Positions 1-8,448 of a stretch of 64,000 nucleotides of DNA are shown here, piece after piece. The stretch is taken from contig NZ_JARVWS010000002.1 in the NCBI RefSeq assembly GCF_029846275.1, positions 1,116,001 to 1,180,000 on the forward strand, given 5' to 3'. The translations under genes and the position numbers were made by a program. The notes under the pieces are model-generated. The model saw only the letters and a list, made by a program, of their open reading frames with translations. It made no database searches and was not told the DNA's origin. Numbering within the stretch: the stretch's first letter is position 1; the number at the start of each line of letters is the position of its first letter. The stretch is from Nocardioides sp. CER19. GTDB taxonomy: Bacteria > Actinomycetota > Actinomycetes > Propionibacteriales > Nocardioidaceae.

Positions 1-43
1 CGACCGGCAGACCGAGGACGAGATCGGGACGGAAGAGCTATGA
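1..43 (+). CDS. 3' end of an upstream gene (partial)
   Basis: The first 43 bases read in frame as DRQTEDEIGTEEL followed by TGA. That stop overlaps the ATG of the next gene as ATGA, so translational coupling is likely. Only 13 codons are visible and the product cannot be named. In actinomycetes, pairs of YhgE/Pip-type membrane proteins often sit next to each other, so a relative of the next gene is possible but unproven. Confidence 0.5.
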   Translation, partial: DRQTEDEIGTEEL

Positions 44-2007
44 GCCGAACGCTGCGAAGCCCGATCACCGTGGTGTGTCTGGCGCTCGTCGAGCTGCGCC
101 GGTTCCGGGGACCGGTGCGGCCGTTGGTGCTGATCGCGCTCGTCCTGCTGCCCACGCTCTACGCGGCCACCTACCTGTGGGCGAACTGGGACCCCTACGG
201 CAACACCGCCAAGATCCCCGTGGCCGTGGTCAACGCGGATCGGCTCGCGCACACCAACGACGGGCAACGCGTCGACGCCGGCGCCGATGTCGTGACCCAG
301 CTGCGGGCTCAGCCGCTGTTCGACTGGCGCTTCGTCGACGGCGCGGAAGCACGCCGCGGCCTGGAGCAGGGCGACTACTACTTCACGATCACCATCCCGG
401 CGGACTTCAGCAGCCGACTCGCCTCGGCCCGGACGACGGCCCCGTCGCGCGGCACGATCCACATCGAGGGCAACGACGCCAACAACTACGTGGCCGGGAT
501 CATGGCCGAGGCGACGCAGTCCGAGCTCGAGGACCAGATCAACGCCGCCGTCCACACGGCGTACGTGCGCGCGATCTACGGCGAGCTGTCCGGCGCCCAG
601 CAGCAGCTCGACACCGCCGCTCAGGGTGCCGACCAGCTGGTGGCGGCGACGGCCACCGGGGAGAAGGCGGCCGGCGCCATGGGCTCCGGAACCCGGACGC
701 TCGCGGCCGCGTCGGGCGACCTCGCCACCGGGGCGGACGAGGTCGCGACCGCGGCCGGAACACTCGCCGACCTCTCCCACGAGCTCGCTTCGGCGACCTC
801 CGGTGCACTCCCCGCTGCGGCGGCGAGCCTGGTGAGCACGGCGCAGCTGGTCGACAGCGGGGTGAGCGACGTACGGCGGGGCACGAGTGCCGTGCACGGC
901 CAGACCGGCGCCGTCGTCGACGCACTTCAACAGCTCGCCGAGCAGGAGCCGGCGATCGCGCAGAGTGCCGCCTTCCGGCACGCGCAGGTGGTGGCGCAGG
1001 CCGCGGACGCCCGTACCGGGAGGCTCGACAGCCGAGCGGCGCAGGCCGCTGCCCAGTCATCGGAGGCGCTGAGCAAGGCCCGCGGTCTCGAGCGCAGGGT
1101 CGGTGCCCTCCAGCAGGACCTCTCCCGTGCCGACAGCGCGACCCGGCTCATCTCGTCGGGAGTCGCGCACATCGACAGTGGCGTGCGCACCGTGGAGCGC
1201 GGGACCGACTCCCTGGCCGCGGCCGCACAGACCACCCGTGCTGCCGCCCGCCAGGCACACCAGGGCGCGTCGGCGATCGCCGACACGGTCGACTCCGCGC
1301 GCGCCGAGATCCCACCGACCGACCCCGACCACACCGCCCGGGCGGCGGAGGTGCTGGGCAGTCCCGTCGGCATCAGCCGCAGCAATCTCCATCCTGCGGG
1401 AGCCTACGGACGCGGATTCGCGCCGTTCTTCTTCGGGATCGCGCTGTGGGTCTTCGGGCTCGCGGCCTACCTGTTCGTGCAGCCCCTCAACCGGCGGCTG
1501 CTGGCACGCAACCTGTCCCCGCTGACGGTCGCCGCCGCCTCCTGGCTGCCGGCGATCCTCGTCGGCACGGTCGGCACGGTGGTGATGGTGACGATCACGC
1601 AGCTCGGCCTGGGGCTGGACCCGGAGCACCCGCTGCTCCTCTGGGGTCTGCTCCTGCTGGCGCTCGGTGCCTTCGTGGCGATCTCGCAGTTCTTCCGGGT
1701 GCTGCTGGGGACGCCGGCCTCGTTCGTGCTCCTGGTCCTGCTCATCCTCCAGCTCACCGCCTCCGGTGGCCTCTATCCGATGCCGACGGCCCCCGGCTTC
1801 TTCCAGGCGCTCAATCCGCTGCTGCCGATGACCTACCTGGTCGACGGTCTGCGGGTGGCGGTCTCCGGGGGAGAGGCGAGCCATGCCGCTCGCGACGCGG
1901 TCGTGCTCGCCGGGGTCATGGCCGTCTTCCTCGGACTGACCGCGCTCGTGCTGAGACGGCGCCGGATGTGGACGATGGCCACGCTGCGCCCGGAGATCGA
2001 GGGGTGA
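40..2007 (+). CDS. YhgE/Pip family membrane protein
   Basis: This 655-aa protein has the YhgE/Pip layout. A transmembrane helix near residues 25-45 is followed by the family segment NWDPYGNTAKIPVAVVN and a long Ala-rich extracytoplasmic helical region (about 170-430) that looks coiled-coil. Five or six membrane helices fill the C-terminal third (about 460-645), which resembles an ABC-2 type permease. Members of this family are cell-surface or export-related proteins, and no substrate can be read from the sequence. The ATG overlaps the stop of the preceding gene. A strong rho-independent terminator follows 27 bp after the stop codon. Confidence 0.88.
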   Translation: MSRTLRSPITVVCLALVELRRFRGPVRPLVLIALVLLPTLYAATYLWANWDPYGNTAKIPVAVVNADRLAHTNDGQRVDAGADVVTQLRAQPLFDWRFVDGAEARRGLEQGDYYFTITIPADFSSRLASARTTAPSRGTIHIEGNDANNYVAGIMAEATQSELEDQINAAVHTAYVRAIYGELSGAQQQLDTAAQGADQLVAATATGEKAAGAMGSGTRTLAAASGDLATGADEVATAAGTLADLSHELASATSGALPAAAASLVSTAQLVDSGVSDVRRGTSAVHGQTGAVVDALQQLAEQEPAIAQSAAFRHAQVVAQAADARTGRLDSRAAQAAAQSSEALSKARGLERRVGALQQDLSRADSATRLISSGVAHIDSGVRTVERGTDSLAAAAQTTRAAARQAHQGASAIADTVDSARAEIPPTDPDHTARAAEVLGSPVGISRSNLHPAGAYGRGFAPFFFGIALWVFGLAAYLFVQPLNRRLLARNLSPLTVAAASWLPAILVGTVGTVVMVTITQLGLGLDPEHPLLLWGLLLLALGAFVAISQFFRVLLGTPASFVLLVLLILQLTASGGLYPMPTAPGFFQALNPLLPMTYLVDGLRVAVSGGEASHAARDAVVLAGVMAVFLGLTALVLRRRRMWTMATLRPEIEG

Positions 2008-2033
2008 GTGGCGCGCGGGCGTCCAAGAAAGCC

Positions 2034-2072
2034 AACAGGGCCTGACCGCGTTTCCGCTGGTCAGGCCCTGTT
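2034..2072 (+). terminator. Terminator of the YhgE/Pip gene
   Basis: A perfect 14-bp stem (AACAGGGCCTGACC / GGTCAGGCCCTGTT) with an 11-nt loop is followed by CTTTGTC. It lies 27 bp after the stop codon of the YhgE/Pip gene and directly abuts copy 1 of dispersed repeat R. Confidence 0.85.
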
Positions 2073-2080
2073 CTTTGTCG

Positions 2081-2225
2081 CGGGGAGACGTCGCAGCGCT
2101 TCGATCACGTCATGAGCAGGTGGTCGATCCCCGCGTGCAACCGGTCCTGCACCAGGTCGCTGCACCAGGTGCTGCCCCAGGTCTGAAAGCGTCCGGCTGA
2201 CCATTCAGTACACATACTCCGAGCC
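2081..2225 (-). repeat. Dispersed repeat R, copy 1 (decayed gene 3' end)
   Basis: This stretch is clearly homologous to 23134-23282 and, more weakly, to 45162-45268. Shared landmarks are GCGGGGAGACG, CAGCGCTTCG, a CATGAG at the end of the hidden reading frame, and GTGCACCAGG-type blocks. On the minus strand it reads TWGSTWCSDLVQDRL ... HLLMT and then a stop, matching the intact-looking frame of copy 2. The upstream part carries a stop just before this segment (SEYVY*), so the copy is a pseudogene tail. It lies immediately behind a terminator, as the other copies do. Confidence 0.65.
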
Positions 2226-2538
2226 GACGGCGCGAGGATCGCGCGCGGTATCTGACGCTGCCACCGGCGACGAGATTCGGCAAGAGGAGCGGTGGCGGCT
2301 CCTCCGATTCGTTCGATCCGGACGAGCAGGGAGCATCGAAGAGTTCAATCCGGGCGCCTTGCGACCCGGGAGAGAGATCCTCGTCGAGGACGAGCCTCTG
2401 GTGTTCGGCGGACAACCCGCGATGCCGTGAGGGACCGCAATCTGACCGGACGCGGGACCAGTCGTCGTACGGAAGCGCACGCGCTGGCGGGATACGAGCA
2501 TGGCGGGAGCTAGCCCGCGACCCGTAGAAAGGCCCGCC
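2226..2538. other. Intergenic, no gene recognised
   Basis: No reading frame here has coding character or a recognisable product. It may hold the upstream remains of repeat R and the promoter of the following SDR gene, whose Shine-Dalgarno-like GAAAGG is at 2527-2532. Confidence 0.5.
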
Positions 2539-3276
2539 ATGTCAGAGAACGTCCTGTATCGGAAAACGGTTGTTGTGACGGGAGCGACCACCAGCCTTGG
2601 CGCTGCGGTCTGCCAACGCCTGGCGACCGAGGGCGCCCGACTGGTTGTGCACTACAACTCGCCCTTCGAGAGCAGGCGCGCGGAAGACATCGTCGACGCC
2701 TGTATCGCGGCCGGCGGCGACGCGTTCCCGATCTGCGAGGACATGGCCTCCGCCCCCTCAATCGAGCGCCTGCTGGACACCGCCGTACGTCGCTTCGGGT
2801 CGCTGCATGCCACGGTCCACACCGCGGGCGTGGACGAGCGACGTCGCCTGATCGACCTGACGGAAGAGGCATTCGACCTCCAGTTGGACGTGAGTGCGAA
2901 GGCGGCGCTCTTCCTCATGGTGGAGACGGCCAAGCGCATCGAGGCAGGCGGCCGAATCATCACCTTCGCCTCCGCGGCACAAGCTCCCTTGGGCAGGGCG
3001 ACTACGGCCCCGATCGAGCAATATGCCGCCCGTCTGGCAGGTGAGCTCGTTGACCGGCGGGTGACCGTCAACAACCTTGCTTTGGGAGACTGCTCGGTCT
3101 CCGCGTCGAACAGCGGCGGTGGAGCGTCGATCGCCCACGTCTTGAAGTGGGTCCGGTTCCTTCTCAGCGCTGAGTGCGCCTTCAACGGCTGGACCGTCTT
3201 CGTCGATGCTGAGCGAGTGCCCGCTGCCGGCTCGTCCCCAGCCGCTCTCGTGGGCCGGCATCAGGTGCCGGCCTAA
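2539..3276 (+). CDS. SDR-fold protein lacking the catalytic Tyr/Lys
   Basis: This 245-aa protein is a classical short-chain dehydrogenase by fold. It has a nucleotide-binding TGATTSLG near residues 14-21, an acidic DM turn, and TVHTAG in place of NNAG. It is closely related to the SDR at 10962-11717 (IVDACIAAGGDA, DRRVTVNNLA). That paralogue has an active-site YAGSK between GR and AP. Here five residues are missing and the text reads GRATTAPIEQ, so the YxxxK pair is gone. The reading frame also runs through a perfect hairpin at its end (3253-3273), giving an unusual C-terminus. I chose the ATG at 2539 because GAAAGG lies 7 bases upstream. It may be a decaying gene or a non-catalytic relative. 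Confidence 0.75.
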   Translation: MSENVLYRKTVVVTGATTSLGAAVCQRLATEGARLVVHYNSPFESRRAEDIVDACIAAGGDAFPICEDMASAPSIERLLDTAVRRFGSLHATVHTAGVDERRRLIDLTEEAFDLQLDVSAKAALFLMVETAKRIEAGGRIITFASAAQAPLGRATTAPIEQYAARLAGELVDRRVTVNNLALGDCSVSASNSGGGASIAHVLKWVRFLLSAECAFNGWTVFVDAERVPAAGSSPAALVGRHQVPA

Positions 3277-3317
3277 TAGATCGACCTCGAGTCCGCCCGG
3301 TCAGGGCACTGGACTCG
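3253..3317 (+). terminator. Two consecutive hairpins at the end of the SDR gene
   Basis: GGCCGGCA-TCAGG-TGCCGGCC (3253-3273) lies inside the last codons of the SDR gene. A second structure (CGAGTCC ... GGACTCG, 3288-3317, with inner GCCC/GGGC) follows the stop codon. The first would end transcription within the gene, which supports an abnormal C-terminus for this SDR. Neither hairpin has a U-tract. Confidence 0.6.
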
Positions 3318-3549
3318 TGAAACGTCAGACCTCGGCCGTTCCTCCGACGTGCCGAGCCGCACGAGCGGTGTCCGCCGGTGTCAGGTGGTCGACGACGTCC
3401 CGTGGTTGCATTCGCGGACGACGGATGTGGGTCGCCAGGCCCGTCGATGGCGTTGGTAGTGGTGGCTGGGCCAGCGCAACTGGCCCGGCCGTGGATGCCG
3501 AACCGATGACGACGCGATTCGGTGCTGGCCGGTGCCGACCACCCCGATG

Positions 3550-3586
3550 CGAAGGTCGCTCGCGACGGGTGACGCGAGCGCCTTCG
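3550..3586 (-). terminator. Terminator of the leftward SDR/MFS operon
   Basis: A long stem (CGAAGG-T-CGCTCGCG / CGCGAGCG-CCTTCG, 14 bp with one bulge) lies 19 bp past the stop codon of the MFS gene. Nothing recognisable lies between here and 3317. Confidence 0.75.
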
Positions 3587-3604
3587 TCATTCGGTGTGGT
3601 CCTC

Positions 3605-4840
3605 TCAGGCGGACACCGGGCGTGGACGTCTTCCAGTGGTGATCAGCAGTGCGGACGCTGCGATCAGGATCAGCATCAGGGCGCCGAAGGCGAGCACCGC
3701 GGCATGTACCGTCACGAGCTGCAGCGCGATGCCCAGGAGAACGACCGGCAGGCCCATTCCGACGTACGCGACCAGGAAGAGCGTGGCGAGGGTCTCGCCA
3801 CGAACAGCAGGCGGTGCGATCTGGATGACGGCGGAGACGCCGCCCTTGAACGCCAGCCCCGCACCGATGCCGACGATGAGGCCGCCGGCGATGAAGGTGG
3901 CCAGCGTGGCGCTGAGTATCGCGACAACGGTGAGGACCAGGCCCGCTGCCAGACCGATCAAACCGATGACGTAGAGCTCATCGATCCTCCACGTCGCGGC
4001 GATGATCTGGGCCATCGCGGCGGCCCCGAACGCGCTGAACGCGACAAAGCCGGCGAGGGCATGCGAGGTGTGGTGCAGGGTGCCGGCTACGAACGACGGG
4101 GCGAGCGAGCTGAAGAATCCGAAGCTGGCGAAGGCGACGAACGACGCGATCGATGCTGCCCAGAAGCCGGCTCGGGACACCTCCGGGATCGAGATGCGTT
4201 GTGGGCGATAACGCCACTCATCGGCGGGCAGTTCGACGGTTTCGGGAACGGTCGCCACCAGGAGCACGCCGGTGCTCAGGATGAAGAGGAAGACGACGAA
4301 TGGTGTGAAAAGCGGGCGGCCGACGTACTGTGCCAGGAAGCCGGCCACCAGCGGACCGAGGGCCAGACCGCCGAGGTTCGCGGCGGTAGCGACGACACCG
4401 GCCAGAGTCGGCGCGGCGTTGGGACGCGCGTGGCGGTGCAACTCAATGAGATGTGCTGTCGCGGTGGCGGTCAGCATGCCGACGCCGACGCCGCACAGGA
4501 AGCGGGCGAGCAGCAGCCAGCCCAGTTCGTGGGAGGTCACGAAGACCAGGCCGGACATGATGTTGAACATGACGGCCGGGATCACCAGACGGCGCCGACC
4601 GTAGCGGTCGGAGAGGTGGCCGGTGAGGTAGAGACTGAGGGCCACGCCGACAGCGTAGACAGCGAAGATCACTGTCACGGTGAAGGAACCGAATCCGTCC
4701 TCGGCTGCGTACAGGCCGTAACGCGGGGCCGGGACGGTCGCGAAGGCTAGGGTCGCAGCAAAGAGGAGGGCCACGAGCCAGAAGCCGCGGGCGTGATGCC
4801 GGCGCGCTGCAGGCGTCAGGCGCGTCGTGGATTGGGACAT
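3605..4840 (-). CDS. MFS transporter
   Basis: This 411-aa protein has about twelve hydrophobic helices and the major facilitator signature GHLSDRYGRRRLV in the loop between helices 2 and 3 (about residues 75-87). A second-half counterpart is less clear. It is the last gene of a leftward operon of SDR enzymes, an esterase and a DUF4331 protein, so uptake or efflux of the compound handled by those enzymes is the likely role. The substrate is unknown. A strong terminator follows the stop codon. Confidence 0.88.
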   Translation of the reverse strand: MSQSTTRLTPAARRHHARGFWLVALLFAATLAFATVPAPRYGLYAAEDGFGSFTVTVIFAVYAVGVALSLYLTGHLSDRYGRRRLVIPAVMFNIMSGLVFVTSHELGWLLLARFLCGVGVGMLTATATAHLIELHRHARPNAAPTLAGVVATAANLGGLALGPLVAGFLAQYVGRPLFTPFVVFLFILSTGVLLVATVPETVELPADEWRYRPQRISIPEVSRAGFWAASIASFVAFASFGFFSSLAPSFVAGTLHHTSHALAGFVAFSAFGAAAMAQIIAATWRIDELYVIGLIGLAAGLVLTVVAILSATLATFIAGGLIVGIGAGLAFKGGVSAVIQIAPPAVRGETLATLFLVAYVGMGLPVVLLGIALQLVTVHAAVLAFGALMLILIAASALLITTGRRPRPVSA

Positions 4841-4880
4841 GTCAGTTCCTTCGAGGTCGTGGGTCCGGAGCGGTACTCGC

Positions 4881-5343
4881 TCACCAGACGGGGAAGTCCA
4901 GTCCGCGTTCGGAGGCGGGCCGAGGTCCGAGGATCCGGCGCTCGGAGCGATCGATGCGGTGGTCGTTGATCGAGGCCTCGCGTCGGCGCATCAGCCCGTG
5001 CTCGTCGAACTCCCAGAGTTCGTTGCCGTAACTGCGCCACCACTGCTCAGCGTTGTCGCGCCACTCGTACTGGAAGCGAACTGCAATTCGGTCGTGGCGG
5101 AATGCCCACAGCCGTTTGCGCAGCGCGTAGTCCCTCTCATGGCGCCACTTGTGCGTGAGGAAGTCGATGATGGCCGGGCGTCCCACCAGGGTGGGTGTCA
5201 CGATTCCGCCAGACGGAGTCGGGTGTGTACGCGAGCGCGACGGTTGAAGGGTCGCGGGTGTTCCAAGCGTCCTCGGCGGCCTGGACCTTTGCCATTGCGC
5301 TCTCGAGGTCGAACGGAGGGAGCGGCGGCCGGGTCTCGGTCAT
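4881..5343 (-). pseudogene. DUF1348 (NTF2-like) gene, frameshifted
   Basis: The two halves of one DUF1348 protein lie in different frames. The N-terminal part (from 5343) reads [20 protein letters not shown] and DSVWRNRDT. The C-terminal part (from about 5190) reads [38 protein letters not shown] residues and [19 protein letters not shown]. Together they cover the family's usual 150 or so residues. Removing one base from the G run at 5189-5191 (plus strand) restores a single frame. DUF1348 proteins are small NTF2-fold proteins of unclear function. The lesion may be a real inactivation or a sequencing error in a homopolymer. Confidence 0.85.
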
Positions 5344-5430
5344 GGGTCTCTTCTCTCGGATCGCTGCTTTGGCAAACGGGTGCAGCCGGTGCGGCGCCTC
5401 AGGTCATGAGACGCCGCACCGGCGGGGAGG

Positions 5431-6393
5431 TCAGGCGTTGAGTGCCGACTTGAGGAAGGCGACGGCCTGGGCGATGGCGCCCTGGGCGGCGTGGGTGTCG
5501 TGCAGGGCGTTGACCATCACGAAGTCGTGGACGATGCCCTGGTAGCGCACCGCGGTGACCGGCACGCCAGCCCGGCGGAGCCTGGCCGCGTACGCCTCGC
5601 CCTCGTCACGAAGGACGTCGGCCTCGCCCGTGATGACCAGTGCCTGCGGGAGACCCTTGAGGTCGTCGAGGGTGGCGCGGAGCGGGGAGGCGGTGATCTC
5701 CGCGCGCTGAGCCTCAGAGGTCGTGTACTGGTCCCAGAACCACTTCATCGCGTCGCGGGTGAGGAAGTAGCCGTCCGCGAACTCGTGGTAGCTCGCAGTG
5801 TCGAAGGCGGCGTCGGTGACCGGGTAGAAGAGGACCTGGCCGGCGAAGGTGACATCGCCGCCGGCCTTGGCCATCAGGGTCAGCGCAGCCGTCATGTTGC
5901 CTCCGACGGAGTCGCCGGCAATGGCGATCCGACCGCCGTCGAGGCCCTTGTCGGAGGACTCCTTGGTGAGCCACTGGGCGACGGCGTAGGCCTGCCCGAT
6001 GGCGTGCGGGTAGCGCGCCTCGGGGGAGCGGTCGTACTCGGGGAAGATGACCGCGGCGCCGGTGCCCACGGCGAGGTCGCGGACCAGGCGGTCGTGGGTG
6101 TGGGCGTTGCCGAAGACCCAGCCGGCACCGTGGATGTAGAGAATCACCGGCAACGGGCCGGTGACCCCCTGCGGCTTGACGATGCGGACCTTGACGGAGC
6201 CGGACGGGCCACCCGGCACTTCGGTCCACTCCTCGTCGATCGCCGGCTTGAAGATCTCCTGGTCCTGGACGCTGTCGACCGCCGCGCGGCCCTCCTGCGG
6301 CGGCAGTTGGTAGAGGTAAGGCGGGTTGGCGGTCGCCTCGACGAAGGCCTGGGCGGCGGGCTCGAGAGCGACCTTACGGGGGTTGGCCGTCAT
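5431..6393 (-). CDS. Alpha/beta hydrolase, HSL-type esterase
   Basis: This 320-aa protein belongs to the hormone-sensitive-lipase group of carboxylesterases. It has an oxyanion motif HGAGW (residues 88-92; HGGGW is usual), the nucleophile elbow GDSVGGN with Ser162, an acidic residue in GEADVLRDEG, and the catalytic His in GIVHDFVM near the C-terminus. It should hydrolyse short-chain esters in the cytoplasm. It lies 21 bp downstream of the DUF4331 gene in the same operon. The substrate is not predictable. Confidence 0.9.
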   Translation of the reverse strand: MTANPRKVALEPAAQAFVEATANPPYLYQLPPQEGRAAVDSVQDQEIFKPAIDEEWTEVPGGPSGSVKVRIVKPQGVTGPLPVILYIHGAGWVFGNAHTHDRLVRDLAVGTGAAVIFPEYDRSPEARYPHAIGQAYAVAQWLTKESSDKGLDGGRIAIAGDSVGGNMTAALTLMAKAGGDVTFAGQVLFYPVTDAAFDTASYHEFADGYFLTRDAMKWFWDQYTTSEAQRAEITASPLRATLDDLKGLPQALVITGEADVLRDEGEAYAARLRRAGVPVTAVRYQGIVHDFVMVNALHDTHAAQGAIAQAVAFLKSALNA

Positions 6394-6414
6394 GGCTGTT
6401 TGCTCCTTGTGGTC

Positions 6415-7437
6415 TTAGGCGGGGATGACGTAGGGGAACCGGCTACTGCGCTGCTTGACCGCGACCTCAGGCTTGAGGCCCGACGGGATCGCGGTCCCGG
6501 CGACCAGCGAGAGCATCACCTCGGGTGCGTTGTCCGCGAGGGTGCGGCCGTTGCGCGTTGCGAAGCCGAAGCTGGCCGGGGTGCCGATCACGTACGGCAG
6601 CACGTCGGGCAGGAGCTGGCCGGCGACAGTGATGCCGTAGCCCTCGGCGTCGTCCGTGGTGCCGGTGGCCTTGACGACGGCGGCGACATGGCCGGCGAGG
6701 TGGCTCGCCTCGGCGGCGACGTCCTCCGACGGGTGGCGGGTGTTGGCCGGGTTGGTGAAGTCGGTGTCGGTAGGCCAGAAGATCGGCCACATCATGGGGA
6801 AGCCGCCACGGTTGATCTGGCGCCAGCCGCCGGCGTCGGTGGCGAGCTTCGTCGCGCACCAGACGCCGACCCGTGTTCCGGGGCGGAGGGAGGCGTCGGT
6901 GTGCGGGATCTCCAGGACGATCGAGTTGACGGTGGTGCCGGTGAAGCTGTTCTGGGCCGCGGCCGGGTCCCAATCGGAGAGGTCGATCGCGGTGCCGTCG
7001 GCGACGGCGGCGTTGACCTTGGCGAGCAGGGAGAGGTCGATGTAGAACGAGTCTTCTGCGCGGCCCGCCCATGCGCGTATGCCGTTTCGCTCGGCGGCGA
7101 TGCCCGTACGACCCTCCAGGACCAGCTCGCCGACGCTGTCGTCGCCGACGGCGTCGGCGCCGGTCAGGGCGTGCAGCTGCATCGTCTGAGTGCCGTCGGC
7201 GTCGGCGAAGCCGAAGGAGAACCGGTAGGTGAGATCCTCATGCGCCGCGCCGTCACGGTGGAGCTTGAACTCGTAGCGGGCCTCGGGGTGGAAGCCGGGC
7301 TCGGCGTAGACGCCCGTGATGTTGGAGTTGACGTCCATCACGAGCACGGTCGAGTCGGTGCCGTCGAAGATGTAGAGGTCGTCGATGAAGAGCTGACCGT
7401 TCTGGGCGGCCTGCGGTGTGTCGAGGTGATGTGACAT
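6415..7437 (-). CDS. DUF4331 family protein
   Basis: This 340-aa protein begins with the DUF4331 hallmark SHHLDTP, followed by NGQLFIDDLYIFDG. Later family segments include IVLEIPH and the N-rich PMMWPIFWPTDTDF region. No signal peptide is visible, although many DUF4331 proteins are exported. The biochemical role of the family is not established. It is co-transcribed with two SDR enzymes and an esterase, with gaps of 73 bp before and 21 bp after. Confidence 0.8.
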   Translation of the reverse strand: MSHHLDTPQAAQNGQLFIDDLYIFDGTDSTVLVMDVNSNITGVYAEPGFHPEARYEFKLHRDGAAHEDLTYRFSFGFADADGTQTMQLHALTGADAVGDDSVGELVLEGRTGIAAERNGIRAWAGRAEDSFYIDLSLLAKVNAAVADGTAIDLSDWDPAAAQNSFTGTTVNSIVLEIPHTDASLRPGTRVGVWCATKLATDAGGWRQINRGGFPMMWPIFWPTDTDFTNPANTRHPSEDVAAEASHLAGHVAAVVKATGTTDDAEGYGITVAGQLLPDVLPYVIGTPASFGFATRNGRTLADNAPEVMLSLVAGTAIPSGLKPEVAVKQRSSRFPYVIPA

Positions 7438-7510
7438 GACGATGTCCTTCTGTGTGTGGGGAGGGATGGTCGGCCGGCCCCCGGGGATGGAGGGGGCCGG
7501 CCGTCGAGGG

Positions 7511-8404
7511 TCAGAGGCTCGGGTGGAGGAGGTCCTCGAGGTCGACGCGGTGGTAGAACTCGCGACGGACCAGGTCGGCGACGTTGGAGACGGTCTCGGA
7601 GCCGTCGTTCGCCGGGTCGATGTGCACCCGGAACGGCCGCTCGCCCTTGGGCAGATCGACGACCCGCACGATGGTGCGGGCGACCTCGGCAGGATCGGCG
7701 TCAGCCGGAGCGAGGTCGGCGAGCTTCTTGGCGACCTGGTCCATCAGGCCGGCGTAGAGCCCGTCGTAGGCCTCCACGACGTCGACGCGAGCAGCGTGCC
7801 CGGCGTTCGCGAAGTGGTTCGTGCCGGTGGTGAAGGAGCCGGGCACGATGATCGAGGTGTCGACCCCGAAGCGAGCCAGCTCGGCGGCGGATGAGACCGC
7901 GAGGGCGTCCTCGGCCGCCTTCGCCGCGAAGTACGGCGCGAGGTACGGCGGGGTGCCGCCCTTGGTGCTGCTGGAGCCGACCCAGACCACCAGGCCGTCG
8001 CGCTGATCGCGCATGTGCGGCAGGACGGCGTGGTTGACCCGCTGGGTGGAGATGACGTTCGTGTCGTACACGCTGACCAGCTGCTCGGCGGTGAAGGCCT
8101 CGAGCGGCCCGAGCACCATGTGGCCGGCGTTGTGCACGACGACGTCGACGCCGCCGTGCTCGGCGACGATGGCCTCGACGGCGGCGTCTACGGAGGTCTG
8201 CTGGGAGACGTCCATCTCGATGCTGCGGAGCTTGACGTTGTTGGTGGTGGCGTAGGACGCCGCGTCGGCCGCCGCCTTGGTGTTGCGGCCGGTCACGTCG
8301 CGCATCCCGGCGTACACGGTGTGGCCGGCGTCGGCGAGGTTGCGCACGGTCATGGCGCCGAAGCCGCTGGAGGCGCCGGTGACGATGATGATCTTCGAGG
8401 TCAT
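7511..8404 (-). CDS. SDR family oxidoreductase
   Basis: This 297-aa classical short-chain dehydrogenase has TGASSGFG at residues 9-16, HNAG near 91-94, catalytic Ser144-146 and the YFAAK pair Tyr158/Lys162. The C-terminal extension of about 60 residues (VRVVDLPKGERPFRVHIDP) is typical of SDRs related to carbonyl or ketoacyl reductases that handle bulky substrates. The ATG at 8404 has GGAAG upstream. It is the second gene of the leftward operon. NAD(P) specificity and substrate are not readable. Confidence 0.9.
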   Translation of the reverse strand: MTSKIIIVTGASSGFGAMTVRNLADAGHTVYAGMRDVTGRNTKAAADAASYATTNNVKLRSIEMDVSQQTSVDAAVEAIVAEHGGVDVVVHNAGHMVLGPLEAFTAEQLVSVYDTNVISTQRVNHAVLPHMRDQRDGLVVWVGSSSTKGGTPPYLAPYFAAKAAEDALAVSSAAELARFGVDTSIIVPGSFTTGTNHFANAGHAARVDVVEAYDGLYAGLMDQVAKKLADLAPADADPAEVARTIVRVVDLPKGERPFRVHIDPANDGSETVSNVADLVRREFYHRVDLEDLLHPSL

Positions 8405-8448
8405 GGGTGTCTTCCTTCTGGAGAGTGGGATGGAAGGGGGAGCGAGGC

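Noticed and set aside
3206..4750. Plus-strand frame of about 510 codons opposite the MFS gene
   Set aside because: It starts inside the SDR gene, crosses two terminators and has a low-complexity composition. The MFS frame on the other strand has proper membrane helices.
5491..7434. Long plus-strand open frame (about 650 codons) opposite the esterase and DUF4331 genes
   Set aside because: It is antisense to two genes with clear motifs, is rich in Gly/Val/Arg/Asp as expected from reverse reading of high-GC codons, and has no recognisable domain.
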